Assembly: GCA_913058495.1 (NCBI GenBank)
Contig: CAJXQC010000013.1
Location: 39,367-103,366 of the forward strand
Length of the DNA: 64,000 bases
Direction: 5' to 3'
Source: an uncultured Balneola sp.
GTDB lineage: Bacteria > Bacteroidota > Rhodothermia > Balneolales > Balneolaceae
Both the position numbers and the translations under genes were made by a program. Positions 35,292 through 44,049 of this stretch are shown piece after piece (within the stretch, counting starts at the first letter, position 1; each line of letters begins with the position of its first letter). Below the pieces are notes generated by a model. The model did no database searches. It was not told the origin of the DNA and saw nothing but the letters and a program-made list of their open reading frames with translations.

Positions 35292-38048
35292 ATGCTAAGC
35301 TGGGTACTTAGAATTTCGGCACTATGTGTTTGTTTTATTTTTATACAAACAAATTTGCTTGCTCAATTTACAGTCCAACATCAGGCTCCAACTGCTTTTG
35401 TTAGAGCGGAGCCGAATGCATTGGAGTTTATTGTTCCCGGCATAAATCAAAATGATGTTCAGGAAGCCACTCTTTTCTTTAATTTTGATCAAGGAATCGG
35501 CTTTCAACAGCAGGAAGTTATTTTCCAAAATGGAGTATTTAGCACAAATCTTGAAATCAATGATCTCAACTCTTCCAGTGTAGAATATTATTTTCAACTT
35601 AATCTTACTTCAGGATCTCAAGTCTTTTATCCGGAAAATTCCCCAACAGAAAACCCGATCCGAGTCGATATTGTTAGTGCAAACAATCAACAATCAACTG
35701 AAAGTGTTAAGAGAAACGATAATATTGAGTTTAATATATTATCACCGGAAGCCGGGAATGCTCTTGCACCTAATGATGTAGTCATTGCAATCGCTCTTTA
35801 TTACGACATCAATGAAATTGACCCCGGGGAATTTCGCCTTTTTATTGATAACAGAGATGTTACGGAGCTAGCCGATACGAGCGATTACTTCATCTCCTAT
35901 GTGCCTAAGAACCTGAAAAATGGTCGCCATACAATAAAATTACAATATCATACAGAATCTGATGTATTTCTTATCACAAGTTGGGACTTTGATGTTGTTG
36001 ACCCTTCAAGTGCAAGATCTACCGGATTTGATAGTTCAAACAGAAACCGACCTGCAGGCAGAATTGAGCTGGGAGCAAGAAGTCAAAAAATAGCCGGTAA
36101 TTCTAATGATGCATATACCGCCCGGACAAATATAGCCGGAAATTATGGTCTTTTTCGATATTCACTAAATGGGTTTTTCACATCTCAGGAATCAGACCGC
36201 TTGCAACCACAAAATAGATATGGAGCAGATCTGCAACTTGGTAAATGGTTACGGTTTAACGCCGGACACGTATATCCGAATATAAGTCGATTTACAATTT
36301 CAGGGAGGCGGGTCTTTGGGATTAATACTCAGGCAAATCTTTTGAAGGACAATTTCAATGTTCAGTTTGTGTATGGTGAAGTAAACAGAAAAATTAACAA
36401 CCTGTATTCAGAAGTAGACAGAACTGAAATTACGGATGGTAACAACAATGTTGTTGATACGACCTATACACTTCAGTTCCAGGATCTCGGGAAAGGAACA
36501 TTTACCAGAAAAATCACAGCAGGTAGAATTGCGTTGGGTAACGAAAGACATTTTCAAATTGGTGTCCATGCCATGAAAGTAGAAGATGACACGGCTTCCA
36601 TATTTAATGTGCGAAACTTTAATACTCTTCTTAATGCTCCCCCGTCATTATATTCGAATTTGGATCAGGGTGATTTCCAAAAACTTGAGAACAACCCTGA
36701 GCTGTTACAGATACAAAATGGTAGCGTACGACCACAAGGAAATTTTGTAGCAGGTACCACTTTAAAAATGGGGTTCGCGAAAAACAGAATCCGGCTAGAA
36801 AGTGAAACAGTAGCCAGTGCTTTAAATAATGATATTTATGGAGGCCCTTTAACTGTTCAGGGAGCTGATGATCTGGGGTTTGATATCACTCAGGATGATG
36901 CAGATCTGCTTGAAAGTCTTTCGCAACTGATCATTATCAATGAAAATATGAATATCCTTCCAATACGCGTTAAGGATTTTAATACGGATAGCTCTGAAGC
37001 AGAGCCTTTTTTTCCAACGAGTATATTGGGCTCGAACACGGAGTTTTCAATTAACTATCCATCCAACAATTTTAAACTACAATACCGTTGGGTTGGGCCT
37101 AACTTTAGCTCACTAGCCAATTCTACTGTTCGGAAAGATATTTCCGGCTTTACAGCTTCAGACAGATTCAGGATGTTCAAAAATCGACTTTATGTTACTC
37201 TGGGCTATGAGACATTAGAAGACAATGTGACCAATAATAAAAGTGCGACTACCGAATCAAATACCTACAGAACTAATTTGAGCTGGTACCCTGTTTCCAG
37301 AAAACTTCCCAGAATGAGTTTTGGGTTCAGGTTCCGCGACAGAGAAAATGGTGTAGCAAGGTTCAATCCGAATGTAGATCCTGAATTCGAAAAATCTGCC
37401 GTTCAAAACTTTGTGATAAATGTAGATGAATCAGGAAACATTGATACCTTGGTTACCCCTGTTCCCAAGCAGAGTAAAACCTTAAATTTAAGCGGCTCTT
37501 TAACTCAACAATTCGATCTTTTTAATATCATCCATGATGCATCTTTAAGTTTTAACAATTTGAGTACCAAAGATGATGTTTTTGCATTTGGAGATGTTAG
37601 TAGTTCTGCAGTCTCATTTAACATTACCAGTAGATTTAATACTATAAGACTTAGAACTCAACTTGGATTAACTTTTAATAATACAGAAACAGGAAGCGGA
37701 CAAACTGATATTGATATTTTTGGGCTGTATGGTGGTGTAAGTTATTTTCTTTTGGATGGTAAACTCAATATAAATGGAAGGCTAGCAATTACAAACAATA
37801 CCTCCCGAACGCGTTCATTAATTATAGAGCCCGATGTTGCAGATGACGATACTCCTGAGAACGATTATTTTATATTATCCCCGAACATCACCGAATCTGA
37901 CTTTAGCACATTTGTAATACAAGCAGGAGCTCAATACGATATCAATGAATATCACTCATTTATTTTTGATTCGAATTTCACTAATGTGTCAGGCATAGGA
38001 AGCTCCAACGACAGCATCGTTACTCTTCGCTATTTATTTAATTTTTAG
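35292..38048 (+). CDS. Large secreted / outer-membrane beta-barrel-like protein
   Basis: A 918-residue protein without a family I recognise. A signal peptide ends near residue 25 (TNLLAQ/FT). About 220 residues follow with Ig-like character (ATLFFNFDQGIGFQQQEVIF; IEFNILSPEAGNALAPNDVV; NGRHTIKLQYHTESD). From about 250 onward the sequence alternates short beta strands rich in Gly, Asn and aromatics (GRIELGARSQKIAG, NYGLFRYSLNGFF). It ends in VTLRYLFNF, a typical C-terminal aromatic barrel strand. An outer-membrane barrel of 20 or more strands is likely. There is no TonB box or plug. Its stop lies 4 bases before the cyclase gene. Confidence 0.85.
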   Translation: MLSWVLRISALCVCFIFIQTNLLAQFTVQHQAPTAFVRAEPNALEFIVPGINQNDVQEATLFFNFDQGIGFQQQEVIFQNGVFSTNLEINDLNSSSVEYYFQLNLTSGSQVFYPENSPTENPIRVDIVSANNQQSTESVKRNDNIEFNILSPEAGNALAPNDVVIAIALYYDINEIDPGEFRLFIDNRDVTELADTSDYFISYVPKNLKNGRHTIKLQYHTESDVFLITSWDFDVVDPSSARSTGFDSSNRNRPAGRIELGARSQKIAGNSNDAYTARTNIAGNYGLFRYSLNGFFTSQESDRLQPQNRYGADLQLGKWLRFNAGHVYPNISRFTISGRRVFGINTQANLLKDNFNVQFVYGEVNRKINNLYSEVDRTEITDGNNNVVDTTYTLQFQDLGKGTFTRKITAGRIALGNERHFQIGVHAMKVEDDTASIFNVRNFNTLLNAPPSLYSNLDQGDFQKLENNPELLQIQNGSVRPQGNFVAGTTLKMGFAKNRIRLESETVASALNNDIYGGPLTVQGADDLGFDITQDDADLLESLSQLIIINENMNILPIRVKDFNTDSSEAEPFFPTSILGSNTEFSINYPSNNFKLQYRWVGPNFSSLANSTVRKDISGFTASDRFRMFKNRLYVTLGYETLEDNVTNNKSATTESNTYRTNLSWYPVSRKLPRMSFGFRFRDRENGVARFNPNVDPEFEKSAVQNFVINVDESGNIDTLVTPVPKQSKTLNLSGSLTQQFDLFNIIHDASLSFNNLSTKDDVFAFGDVSSSAVSFNITSRFNTIRLRTQLGLTFNNTETGSGQTDIDIFGLYGGVSYFLLDGKLNINGRLAITNNTSRTRSLIIEPDVADDDTPENDYFILSPNITESDFSTFVIQAGAQYDINEYHSFIFDSNFTNVSGIGSSNDSIVTLRYLFNF

Positions 38049-38052
38049 CTGA

Positions 38053-40248
38053 ATGCCATCTAAGAAATCCAGACGTAAACCTTTTGGTATCTACCTCTTA
38101 ATTGCCGGACTGGCATTTCTTATATCCAGTTTTCTTTCAAACATTCCAACTTTCCGCTCTGTTGAACTAGATTTTCGTGATTTACTCTTCGAAATAAGAG
38201 GTCCTTTATCAGTTGAAGATTCCCCCATCGTTCTTATTCCGATAAGTGATGAAGCAGATTCTGAAATTCCTCAAAAATATCCCTGGCCAACTCATGTATA
38301 TGCAAAATTGATTGAGAACCTTAACAAAGCAGGAGTAGAGGTTATTGTATTTGACGTGATCTTTGACCAGCCGGATCAGTACGACCTAAAGAATGACACT
38401 CTTTTTGCAAATGCACTTAAAAAATATGGAAATGTTGTTCTTGCAGGAGATTTCAGAGAAGAAGATTATGAAGACGGAAAGTCGCAGACAACGCTTTTTC
38501 CTCAGCAACTTCTTCAGGCTAATAACCCCAATCCGGTTGGCTTAGTAGATGTTAATCCAAATACTGATGGAGCTATCAGAACGTATTCTTTTGGCACTAC
38601 TTTCAACAGCAAAGACTACTATAAGTTGGGGATCGAAGCTTTGATAATTTATGACGGAATTAGCAGAGACTCGGTAAGCAGTGTAGATGATAATACCTCA
38701 CTCCATTTTCAGTTAGGAAACCACCGTATCCGAAAAGATGCCATCAACTCTTTTATCATAAACTATTACGGTGAAGAAAGTCATTTCCCTGTTTATGATT
38801 TTGCAGAAGTAATTGATGATGCAGACTACACAACTACAATGGAAAGGGATGCAGGTTTTGATATAAATGCATTCGACGACCCTGATTTTGAAGAAGGCTG
38901 GCTTTACGAAGGTGTTTTTGAAAATAAGATCGCAATTATAGGTGCAACCATGCCCGCCCTTAAAGATTTCTATAAAACTCCCCTCATGAAAACGGAAATC
39001 AATTCTTTAGGAGAGAAAGAAGAGCTTTTACGCCCGGGGTATGAAATCCATGCACATGCCATTCAAACTATTTTGGATGGCAACTATATCAGCAGACAAA
39101 GCGCTACTACCGTACTTCTGCTTATGGCTCTATTTTCTCTTCTTTTGGTATTGATCAATCGGTTCTTCGGCCCGATTTGGGGTGGAATTTCAATGTTTTC
39201 ATTTATGGGTGGATACACTTTCATAGTAATTCAGACCTTTTTGAATGCCAATCTTTTTTTGAATCTCACGGCAATTTTATTAACTCTTTTCGTGGCACAA
39301 GTTGGTACAATAGCGTATCAGTATTTTGTTGAACAGAAAGAGAAAAGAAGAATTCAAGGGATGTTTTCTTCTTATGTGTCGCCTAAGCTGGTTGAACAAA
39401 TGGTGGAGTCAGGAACCGATCCTGAGTTAGGTGGCGACCTGGTTTATATGACCGCTTTTTTTAGTGATATAGAATCATTTTCTACCTTTTCGGAGCAGAT
39501 GAGCCCATCTCAATTGGTTACTTTGATCAATGAGTATTTAACATCAATGACTAATATTCTGACAGACAAGGGCGGAACATTAGATAAATATATTGGTGAT
39601 GCTATTGTAGCTTTCTTTGGTGCGCCTCTTCCTTTTGAAGATCACGCATTACGAGCTTGTGTTGCCTCTCAATTAATGCAAAAAGAGTTGAATGTTCTCC
39701 GCAAAAAATGGCAAAAAGATGGTTGGCCTGATATTGTCGCTAATATGAAAAACCGAATTGGTATGAATACCGGAGAAATGATCACCGGAAATATGGGTTC
39801 CGAAAATCGATTCAATTATACCATGATGGGAGACAATGTAAATCTTGCAGCCAGATGTGAAAGCGGAGCAAAAGCATTCGGTGTTTACAGCATGATCACT
39901 GAATCCACAAAAGTTGAAGCCGAAAAATTTGGTAACGATTGTGTATTCCGTTATTTGGATAAGATCGTTGTGAAAGGAAGAACCCAGCCTGTAAAAATGT
40001 TTGAGGTTGCAGATCTTCGCTCAGAAGCCTCTCAGAATCTCTTCGATTGTATTGGATTATATGAGCAAGGAATGGAAAAATACCTATCTCAAAATTGGAA
40101 CGAAGCAATTAAACTGTTCAATAAATCTCTCGAACTAGAAGTTCATGAAAATAATCCCTCAATCATACTTCTTGACAGAGCAAAAGAATTAAAGGAAAAT
40201 CCTCCCGGAGATGCTTGGGATGGCGTTTTTGTAATGAAGAGCAAATAG
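38053..40248 (+). CDS. CHASE2-domain class III adenylate/guanylate cyclase
   Basis: A 731-residue membrane sensor cyclase. One helix at about 13-31 precedes a large periplasmic CHASE2 domain (about 35-345: VELDFRDLLFEIRGPL, VIVFDVIFDQPDQYD, AIIGATMPALKDFYKTPL). Three helices follow (about 355-430). The cyclase domain spans about 455-640 with metal-binding Asp472 (FFSDIESF) and Asp516 (YIGDAIVAFFG), substrate Lys512, Thr590 (NYTMMGDNVN) and transition-state Arg601 (NLAAR). Lys/Thr at the base-selecting sites fit an ATP-using enzyme. A TPR-like tail (YLSQNWNEAIKLFNKSLELE) ends in DAWDGVFVMKSK. It is fully active by motif and is the last gene of the operon. Confidence 0.95.
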   Translation: MPSKKSRRKPFGIYLLIAGLAFLISSFLSNIPTFRSVELDFRDLLFEIRGPLSVEDSPIVLIPISDEADSEIPQKYPWPTHVYAKLIENLNKAGVEVIVFDVIFDQPDQYDLKNDTLFANALKKYGNVVLAGDFREEDYEDGKSQTTLFPQQLLQANNPNPVGLVDVNPNTDGAIRTYSFGTTFNSKDYYKLGIEALIIYDGISRDSVSSVDDNTSLHFQLGNHRIRKDAINSFIINYYGEESHFPVYDFAEVIDDADYTTTMERDAGFDINAFDDPDFEEGWLYEGVFENKIAIIGATMPALKDFYKTPLMKTEINSLGEKEELLRPGYEIHAHAIQTILDGNYISRQSATTVLLLMALFSLLLVLINRFFGPIWGGISMFSFMGGYTFIVIQTFLNANLFLNLTAILLTLFVAQVGTIAYQYFVEQKEKRRIQGMFSSYVSPKLVEQMVESGTDPELGGDLVYMTAFFSDIESFSTFSEQMSPSQLVTLINEYLTSMTNILTDKGGTLDKYIGDAIVAFFGAPLPFEDHALRACVASQLMQKELNVLRKKWQKDGWPDIVANMKNRIGMNTGEMITGNMGSENRFNYTMMGDNVNLAARCESGAKAFGVYSMITESTKVEAEKFGNDCVFRYLDKIVVKGRTQPVKMFEVADLRSEASQNLFDCIGLYEQGMEKYLSQNWNEAIKLFNKSLELEVHENNPSIILLDRAKELKENPPGDAWDGVFVMKSK

Positions 40249-40258
40249 TTTTAAGACA

Positions 40259-40313
40259 CAAGATGTAAGACCTAAGACATTCTATTATCTTATTTCTTAA
40301 ATCTTACATCTTG
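40259..40313. repeat. Inverted repeat downstream of the cyclase operon
   Basis: CAAGATGTAAGA (40259-40270) is the exact reverse complement of TCTTACATCTTG (40302-40313), separated by 31 bases of related AAGAC/TCTTA text. It may terminate the operon or be a dispersed element; it directly precedes the SRP RNA promoter region. Confidence 0.7.
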
Positions 40314-40338
40314 CTTTTACCTTCTCCGTTAAAACCTG

Positions 40339-40346
40339 TATCTTTG
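40339..40346 (+). promoter_or_regulatory. Putative -7 box of the SRP RNA gene (TATCTTTG)
   Basis: TATCTTTG matches TAnnTTTG and ends 11 bases before the first paired base of the SRP RNA, the same layout as at the tRNA-Ala gene. Confidence 0.5.
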
Positions 40347-40357
40347 TCACCCTTTTA

Positions 40358-40455
40358 GGGCAAGTCCTATACAGCCAGCTCCCTTTGAACTCCGTCAGGG
40401 CAGGAATGCAGCAGCGGTAATCTGGTCGTAGCGGTGTGATATAGATCGCTTGCCC
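40358..40455 (+). ncRNA. ffs: Signal recognition particle RNA (4.5S type)
   Basis: A 98-base small SRP RNA. Terminal GGGCAAG (40358-40364) pairs with CTTGCCC (40449-40455). The conserved domain IV core is present: CCGTCAGG, then GGAATGCAGCAGCGG, the Ffh-binding symmetric and asymmetric loops. A T-run directly after the stem serves as terminator and reaches the end of the convergent ypdA-like gene. There is no Alu domain, so it is the short bacterial form. Confidence 0.96.
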
Positions 40456-40460
40456 TTTTT

Positions 40461-41420
40461 TTATTTCCCCAATCTCTCTTCAATATGGCTTGCAATTTGA
40501 TTTGCATGCACTCTCGAGTTTTCTATAAAAAGCCGGCTTGTATCTAATCCTCCGCAAACTACACCTGCTACATAAACACCTTTTCGCTTAGTCTCTAAAC
40601 TATCTTCCTTGTAAACAGGCATGCATTTTTCGTCATCTGTAAGTTCGATCTGGAATTTTTCCATCAAAGGATAGTTAGGGTGATACCCCGTCATTGCCAG
40701 AACAAAATCGTTCTCAATAGTTTTCTCGCCTTCAGGAGTTTTTAGCACTACTTCTTTTTCCCGGATCTCTTTTATCTCGGTATTAAAATAACCTGTAATT
40801 TCTTCGTTCTTAATTCGGTTTTCGATATCCGGTTTTACCCAGTATTTAACCGACGGCTTTATCGTATCGTACTTAACAGCAACAGAAACTTCTGCTCCTG
40901 CACGATAACATTCCAGAGCTGCATCCACCGCTGAATTTCCGCCACCAACAACCAACACTTTTTGCCATGCATAAGGATGAGGTTCATCATAGTAATGTTT
41001 TACTTTGGTCAATTCTTCGCCTGGCACTCCCATCATGTTTGCACTCCCATAAAACCCGGTGGCTACTACTACTTTTTCTGCTTTATAAACGTCTTTATCT
41101 GTTGTAACTGTAAAATCTCCGTCTTTACCTTCTAAGGCTTCCACAGCTTCATACAGATGAATAGGTAATTCAAAACTTTCCGCTACTCTGCGGTAATATT
41201 CAAGCGCTTCACTGCGAGTTGGTTTGGGTCCATGAGAAATGAATGGAACATCCCCTATTTCCAGCCTGTCAGACGTTGAAAAGAACGTCATATTTGTTGG
41301 ATAGTTGAATAAAGAATTAACCAGACAACCCTTTTCAATAATTTTAAACGGAATATTTTTTCTTTTAAGCTGAATTCCTGTTGCCAACCCAATTGGACCG
41401 GCTCCTATAATAATTACCAT
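40461..41420 (-). CDS. ypdA: YpdA family bacillithiol disulfide reductase (putative)
   Basis: A 319-residue FAD/NADPH flavoprotein. The FAD motif is IIIGAGPIGLATG (3-15) and the NADPH motif is VLVVGGGNSAVDAALE (about 159-174). A conserved VATGFYG stretch and the C-terminal FAD segment GVYVAGVVCGGLDTSRLFIENSR, typical of YpdA, are present. There is no C-x-x-C redox pair of thioredoxin reductase. Characterised YpdA proteins reduce bacillithiol disulfide, so the cell probably makes bacillithiol. The stop lies 6 bases from the SRP RNA end on the opposite strand. Confidence 0.9.
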   Translation of the reverse strand: MVIIIGAGPIGLATGIQLKRKNIPFKIIEKGCLVNSLFNYPTNMTFFSTSDRLEIGDVPFISHGPKPTRSEALEYYRRVAESFELPIHLYEAVEALEGKDGDFTVTTDKDVYKAEKVVVATGFYGSANMMGVPGEELTKVKHYYDEPHPYAWQKVLVVGGGNSAVDAALECYRAGAEVSVAVKYDTIKPSVKYWVKPDIENRIKNEEITGYFNTEIKEIREKEVVLKTPEGEKTIENDFVLAMTGYHPNYPLMEKFQIELTDDEKCMPVYKEDSLETKRKGVYVAGVVCGGLDTSRLFIENSRVHANQIASHIEERLGK

Positions 41421-41473
41421 GTATGAATTTTATTTATATGAATTGCTTTAACATTGCCAAGATACAAATCGTT

Positions 41474-42418
41474 TTAGCTATTTAACCATTTGATGATCGT
41501 TCGGTTTAACCATCCTCTTTTTTGGCTTATAAAACCAACGTGCCCTCCGGATTCGGTAAACAGAGTTCTGATATATCTGTTCGATTCAAGATCTTCAAAA
41601 GGAGCAAATTCAAGTGGACACAAAGAATCTGCCTTGGAATGGATAACCAATAACGGTTTTTGTACGTGCTTATAAAAATGCTTTGATGAGCACTGCTCAT
41701 AATAATCATCTGCGCCTTTAAACCCATGTAACGGAGCTGTTACCTGATCATCAAAATCGTAAACAGAGCTTCCTGTGAATTCCGGAAAATCAGGAAATTG
41801 CTCTCTTTTCAGGTCAGCTTTCTCCGATAGCGTATCCAAAAATCTTTTTTGATATACCTTATTGAATCCTTTGTCCATTCTTAAAGAGCCACCTTTTAAA
41901 TCGTATGGTGGCGAAACTGCAACAGCTCTACTAGCAGGATGTGTCTCTTCTAACTCCCCAAGCGACTTAACCAATGCATTTCCTCCTAAAGAAAAACCCA
42001 CCGCATAGATCTCAGAACCCGAAAAATATTCCATCATCCAACTGAAAAGCGTTTTATAATCTTCCGTTTCGCCGGAGTGATACATTCTTCGCTGCAAATT
42101 TATCTTATTTCCACAACTTCTGAAATTCAGAGCTACGGAAGAATACCCGGCTTGTCTCAAATCACTCATCAAGTTCTGGATATAATGCCTTTGAGAAGAG
42201 CCTTCAAGCCCGTGAAAAAGAGCTACAACCGGCTTTCCGTTTTTAAGATCCACTACTTCCAATTCCAGAAAATCATCGTCCGGAGTAGGTATCTCAATCC
42301 TTTCTGATTCAGGATCTTTGGTATCAGAAAATGAAGCGATCACCGTTTGAGTATGAACTTCGGGAGCCCACCAAACCGGTTTAAATTTTTCGAACTGAAT
42401 TTTGTCTTGATCAACCAT
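41474..42418 (-). CDS. YheT-like alpha/beta hydrolase
   Basis: A 314-residue serine hydrolase of the YheT/ABHD1-3 group. The opening KPVWWAPEVHTQTVIAS is the family signature (PxxxxxHxQT). The oxyanion region is ALFHGLEGSSQRHYIQNL, the nucleophile elbow is GFSLGGNALVK, the acid lies in VIHSKADSLCPLEF and the His in SGGHVGFISQKRGWLN. All are intact. Such enzymes hydrolyse medium-chain or lipid esters; the true substrate is unknown. It is 53 bases upstream of ypdA on the same strand and may share its transcript. Confidence 0.92.
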   Translation of the reverse strand: MVDQDKIQFEKFKPVWWAPEVHTQTVIASFSDTKDPESERIEIPTPDDDFLELEVVDLKNGKPVVALFHGLEGSSQRHYIQNLMSDLRQAGYSSVALNFRSCGNKINLQRRMYHSGETEDYKTLFSWMMEYFSGSEIYAVGFSLGGNALVKSLGELEETHPASRAVAVSPPYDLKGGSLRMDKGFNKVYQKRFLDTLSEKADLKREQFPDFPEFTGSSVYDFDDQVTAPLHGFKGADDYYEQCSSKHFYKHVQKPLLVIHSKADSLCPLEFAPFEDLESNRYIRTLFTESGGHVGFISQKRGWLNRTIIKWLNS

Positions 42419-42544
42419 CCCTGAAGATACTGGTGATTTATGTTTATTTCAGTTTCTGCTGATATGTTTTGTCTAAGAAGTTCATAGATTTATTTGGCAT
42501 AAGATTTCTAACTCTTATTTTCTTTCTCATTCAAAACACCCGAT

Positions 42545-43459
42545 TTGCAGAGCGTAGCACTAGATCATTTTCCACAATATGTATTCAGGGATGGCACCAA
42601 ACTCCTTTGGAACCAGATTCTGAAAAAATCATTCGTTGATCGACCTGAAGAAAGAGTTCGTCTTCAAATTGTGGACTACCTTATACTTGAAGCCGGGTTT
42701 TCCGCTTCCAGAATTTCATTCGAATCACCCGTTAATTTACCCAGAGATAAATCAGCCTCCCGAACGGACATTATTTGTTTCGATAAAGATTTCAAACCAT
42801 TTCTTTTAGTTGAATGTAAAGCTCCTGAAATAGCACTTAATGAAAAAGCTTCTGTTCAGATTGCAAGGTACAATCAAAAAGTAGAAGCTCCTTTTTTGCT
42901 TATTACAAATGGCCTGGAAGATCTTTGGTTTGATACACAATCCGATTCTGTTAGTAGCCTGCCTCACATTCCGGAAGAATTCAAGTCTCGATCAACTTTG
43001 AAAAGAGACTTTGAGTATTGGAATAAAAGAGGGTTTACCGGAAACAAAACACATCCCGATTCAAGAAAGTGGATTTTGGAATCCTGTGAGTTTTTATATG
43101 GCGCTGAAAGAAATTCATTGCCAAAGTATTTTAAGTTCGAAGGAGCCCCGAAAGAATTGCTTCTACCTAACTACTACACCATCTTTGATCTTGATAAATC
43201 TTTAAAATTAGCAGTTTCCTTCACATCCACTCCTTTTGGATCAACAAGACTAAACTGTGTTTTAAATAAAAACGGAGAGAATACAGCCTTGCTATCTTCT
43301 TCTTTAGATCTTCTGGCAAGCGGAGATTCAAAGAATACTACTATCGAATCCAGAGCCGGCACTTTTAATGTTGATCTTCATAAAGAAATAGCCTTCGATT
43401 TTGAACAGCCTGTAAGTAGTTTAATTAGTCAGCTTTCAGATTTTTTAACTAAAAGTTGA
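42545..43459 (+). CDS. Orphan type I restriction HsdR N-terminal (HSDR_N) domain protein
   Basis: A 304-residue protein that must start at TTG 42545 or nearby. A stop lies in frame at 42509 and no ATG follows before conserved sequence. The HSDR_N nuclease fold is clear: RVRLQIVDYLI (about 38-48), Asp75 (SRTDIICFD) and Glu90-Cys-Lys92 (LLVECKAPEI), the PD-(D/E)xK set, then QIARYNQKVEAPFLLITNG. No helicase domain and no hsdM/hsdS genes are near, so it is not a restriction system. The last 120 residues are unique. Function unknown. Confidence 0.85.
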   Translation: MQSVALDHFPQYVFRDGTKLLWNQILKKSFVDRPEERVRLQIVDYLILEAGFSASRISFESPVNLPRDKSASRTDIICFDKDFKPFLLVECKAPEIALNEKASVQIARYNQKVEAPFLLITNGLEDLWFDTQSDSVSSLPHIPEEFKSRSTLKRDFEYWNKRGFTGNKTHPDSRKWILESCEFLYGAERNSLPKYFKFEGAPKELLLPNYYTIFDLDKSLKLAVSFTSTPFGSTRLNCVLNKNGENTALLSSSLDLLASGDSKNTTIESRAGTFNVDLHKEIAFDFEQPVSSLISQLSDFLTKS

Positions 43460-43467
43460 TGGAACCC

Positions 43468-43911
43468 TTAATCTGTTGCTTCATTTACGCTTAATCTCTC
43501 TTTTTCGTCCGGTTCTATATTTCCTTCCATAGCATCTACACTGTGAACGGCATATGGCATGATTTCCAACCGCTCTTTTTGAATCCGGTCGCCGGTTACA
43601 ACACAGGTTCCATAATTTCCTGTTTCAATACGATCTAAAGCTACTTTAATTTTTTCTAGTTTTTTCTTCTGCTTTTCTATCAGAGTGTACTTCGTTTCTC
43701 TTTGCTCTTCCCATGATCCTAAATTCCCTTGATGATGGGCCGATGAAGAAGCTCTGTCACCTTTATTTGCTTCGATCTCTTCCAAGGATTTCTCAAGCTC
43801 ATTGATCTTGTTTTCGGCATCTTTTTGCTCATCAACGAGTTTATTTTTAAAGTGATCAAGTTCTTTTTCTGTAAGTGCAGTATTGTCGACGGGAGTTTCG
43901 TTACCTGACAT
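43468..43911 (-). CDS. TraR/DksA family protein with degenerate zinc finger
   Basis: A 147-residue DksA-like protein. A long coiled coil (about 15-90, LDHFKNKLVDEQKDAENKI onward) precedes the globular tip with the IETGNYGTCVVTGDRIQKER signature. Only one of the four zinc cysteines remains: the partners in C-x2-C and in the second pair are Thr, Ser and Ala. This resembles Cys-poor DksA variants that work without zinc. Family members modulate RNA polymerase with ppGpp. It converges with the HSDR_N gene, 8 bases apart. Confidence 0.9.
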   Translation of the reverse strand: MSGNETPVDNTALTEKELDHFKNKLVDEQKDAENKINELEKSLEEIEANKGDRASSSAHHQGNLGSWEEQRETKYTLIEKQKKKLEKIKVALDRIETGNYGTCVVTGDRIQKERLEIMPYAVHSVDAMEGNIEPDEKERLSVNEATD

Positions 43912-44049
43912 AAAATCTCAATTTGTGTTATTGTTCTCTTTCTATTCTATACACTATAACAGGCTATCCAGGCTCATCATTTCATGTTTATGATCAAGCA
44001 TTTAGTCTATTAACATTTCTGTATTATATTCAGATAAACAACTTGAATT

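Noticed and set aside
40311..40313. TTG before the SRP RNA as a -33 promoter element.
   Set aside because: Spacing to the -7 box is 25 bases, longer than the usual range, and the bases belong to an inverted repeat.
42545..43459. Possible type I restriction-modification system.
   Set aside because: Only the HsdR N-terminal nuclease-like domain is present; no helicase, hsdM or hsdS gene is nearby.
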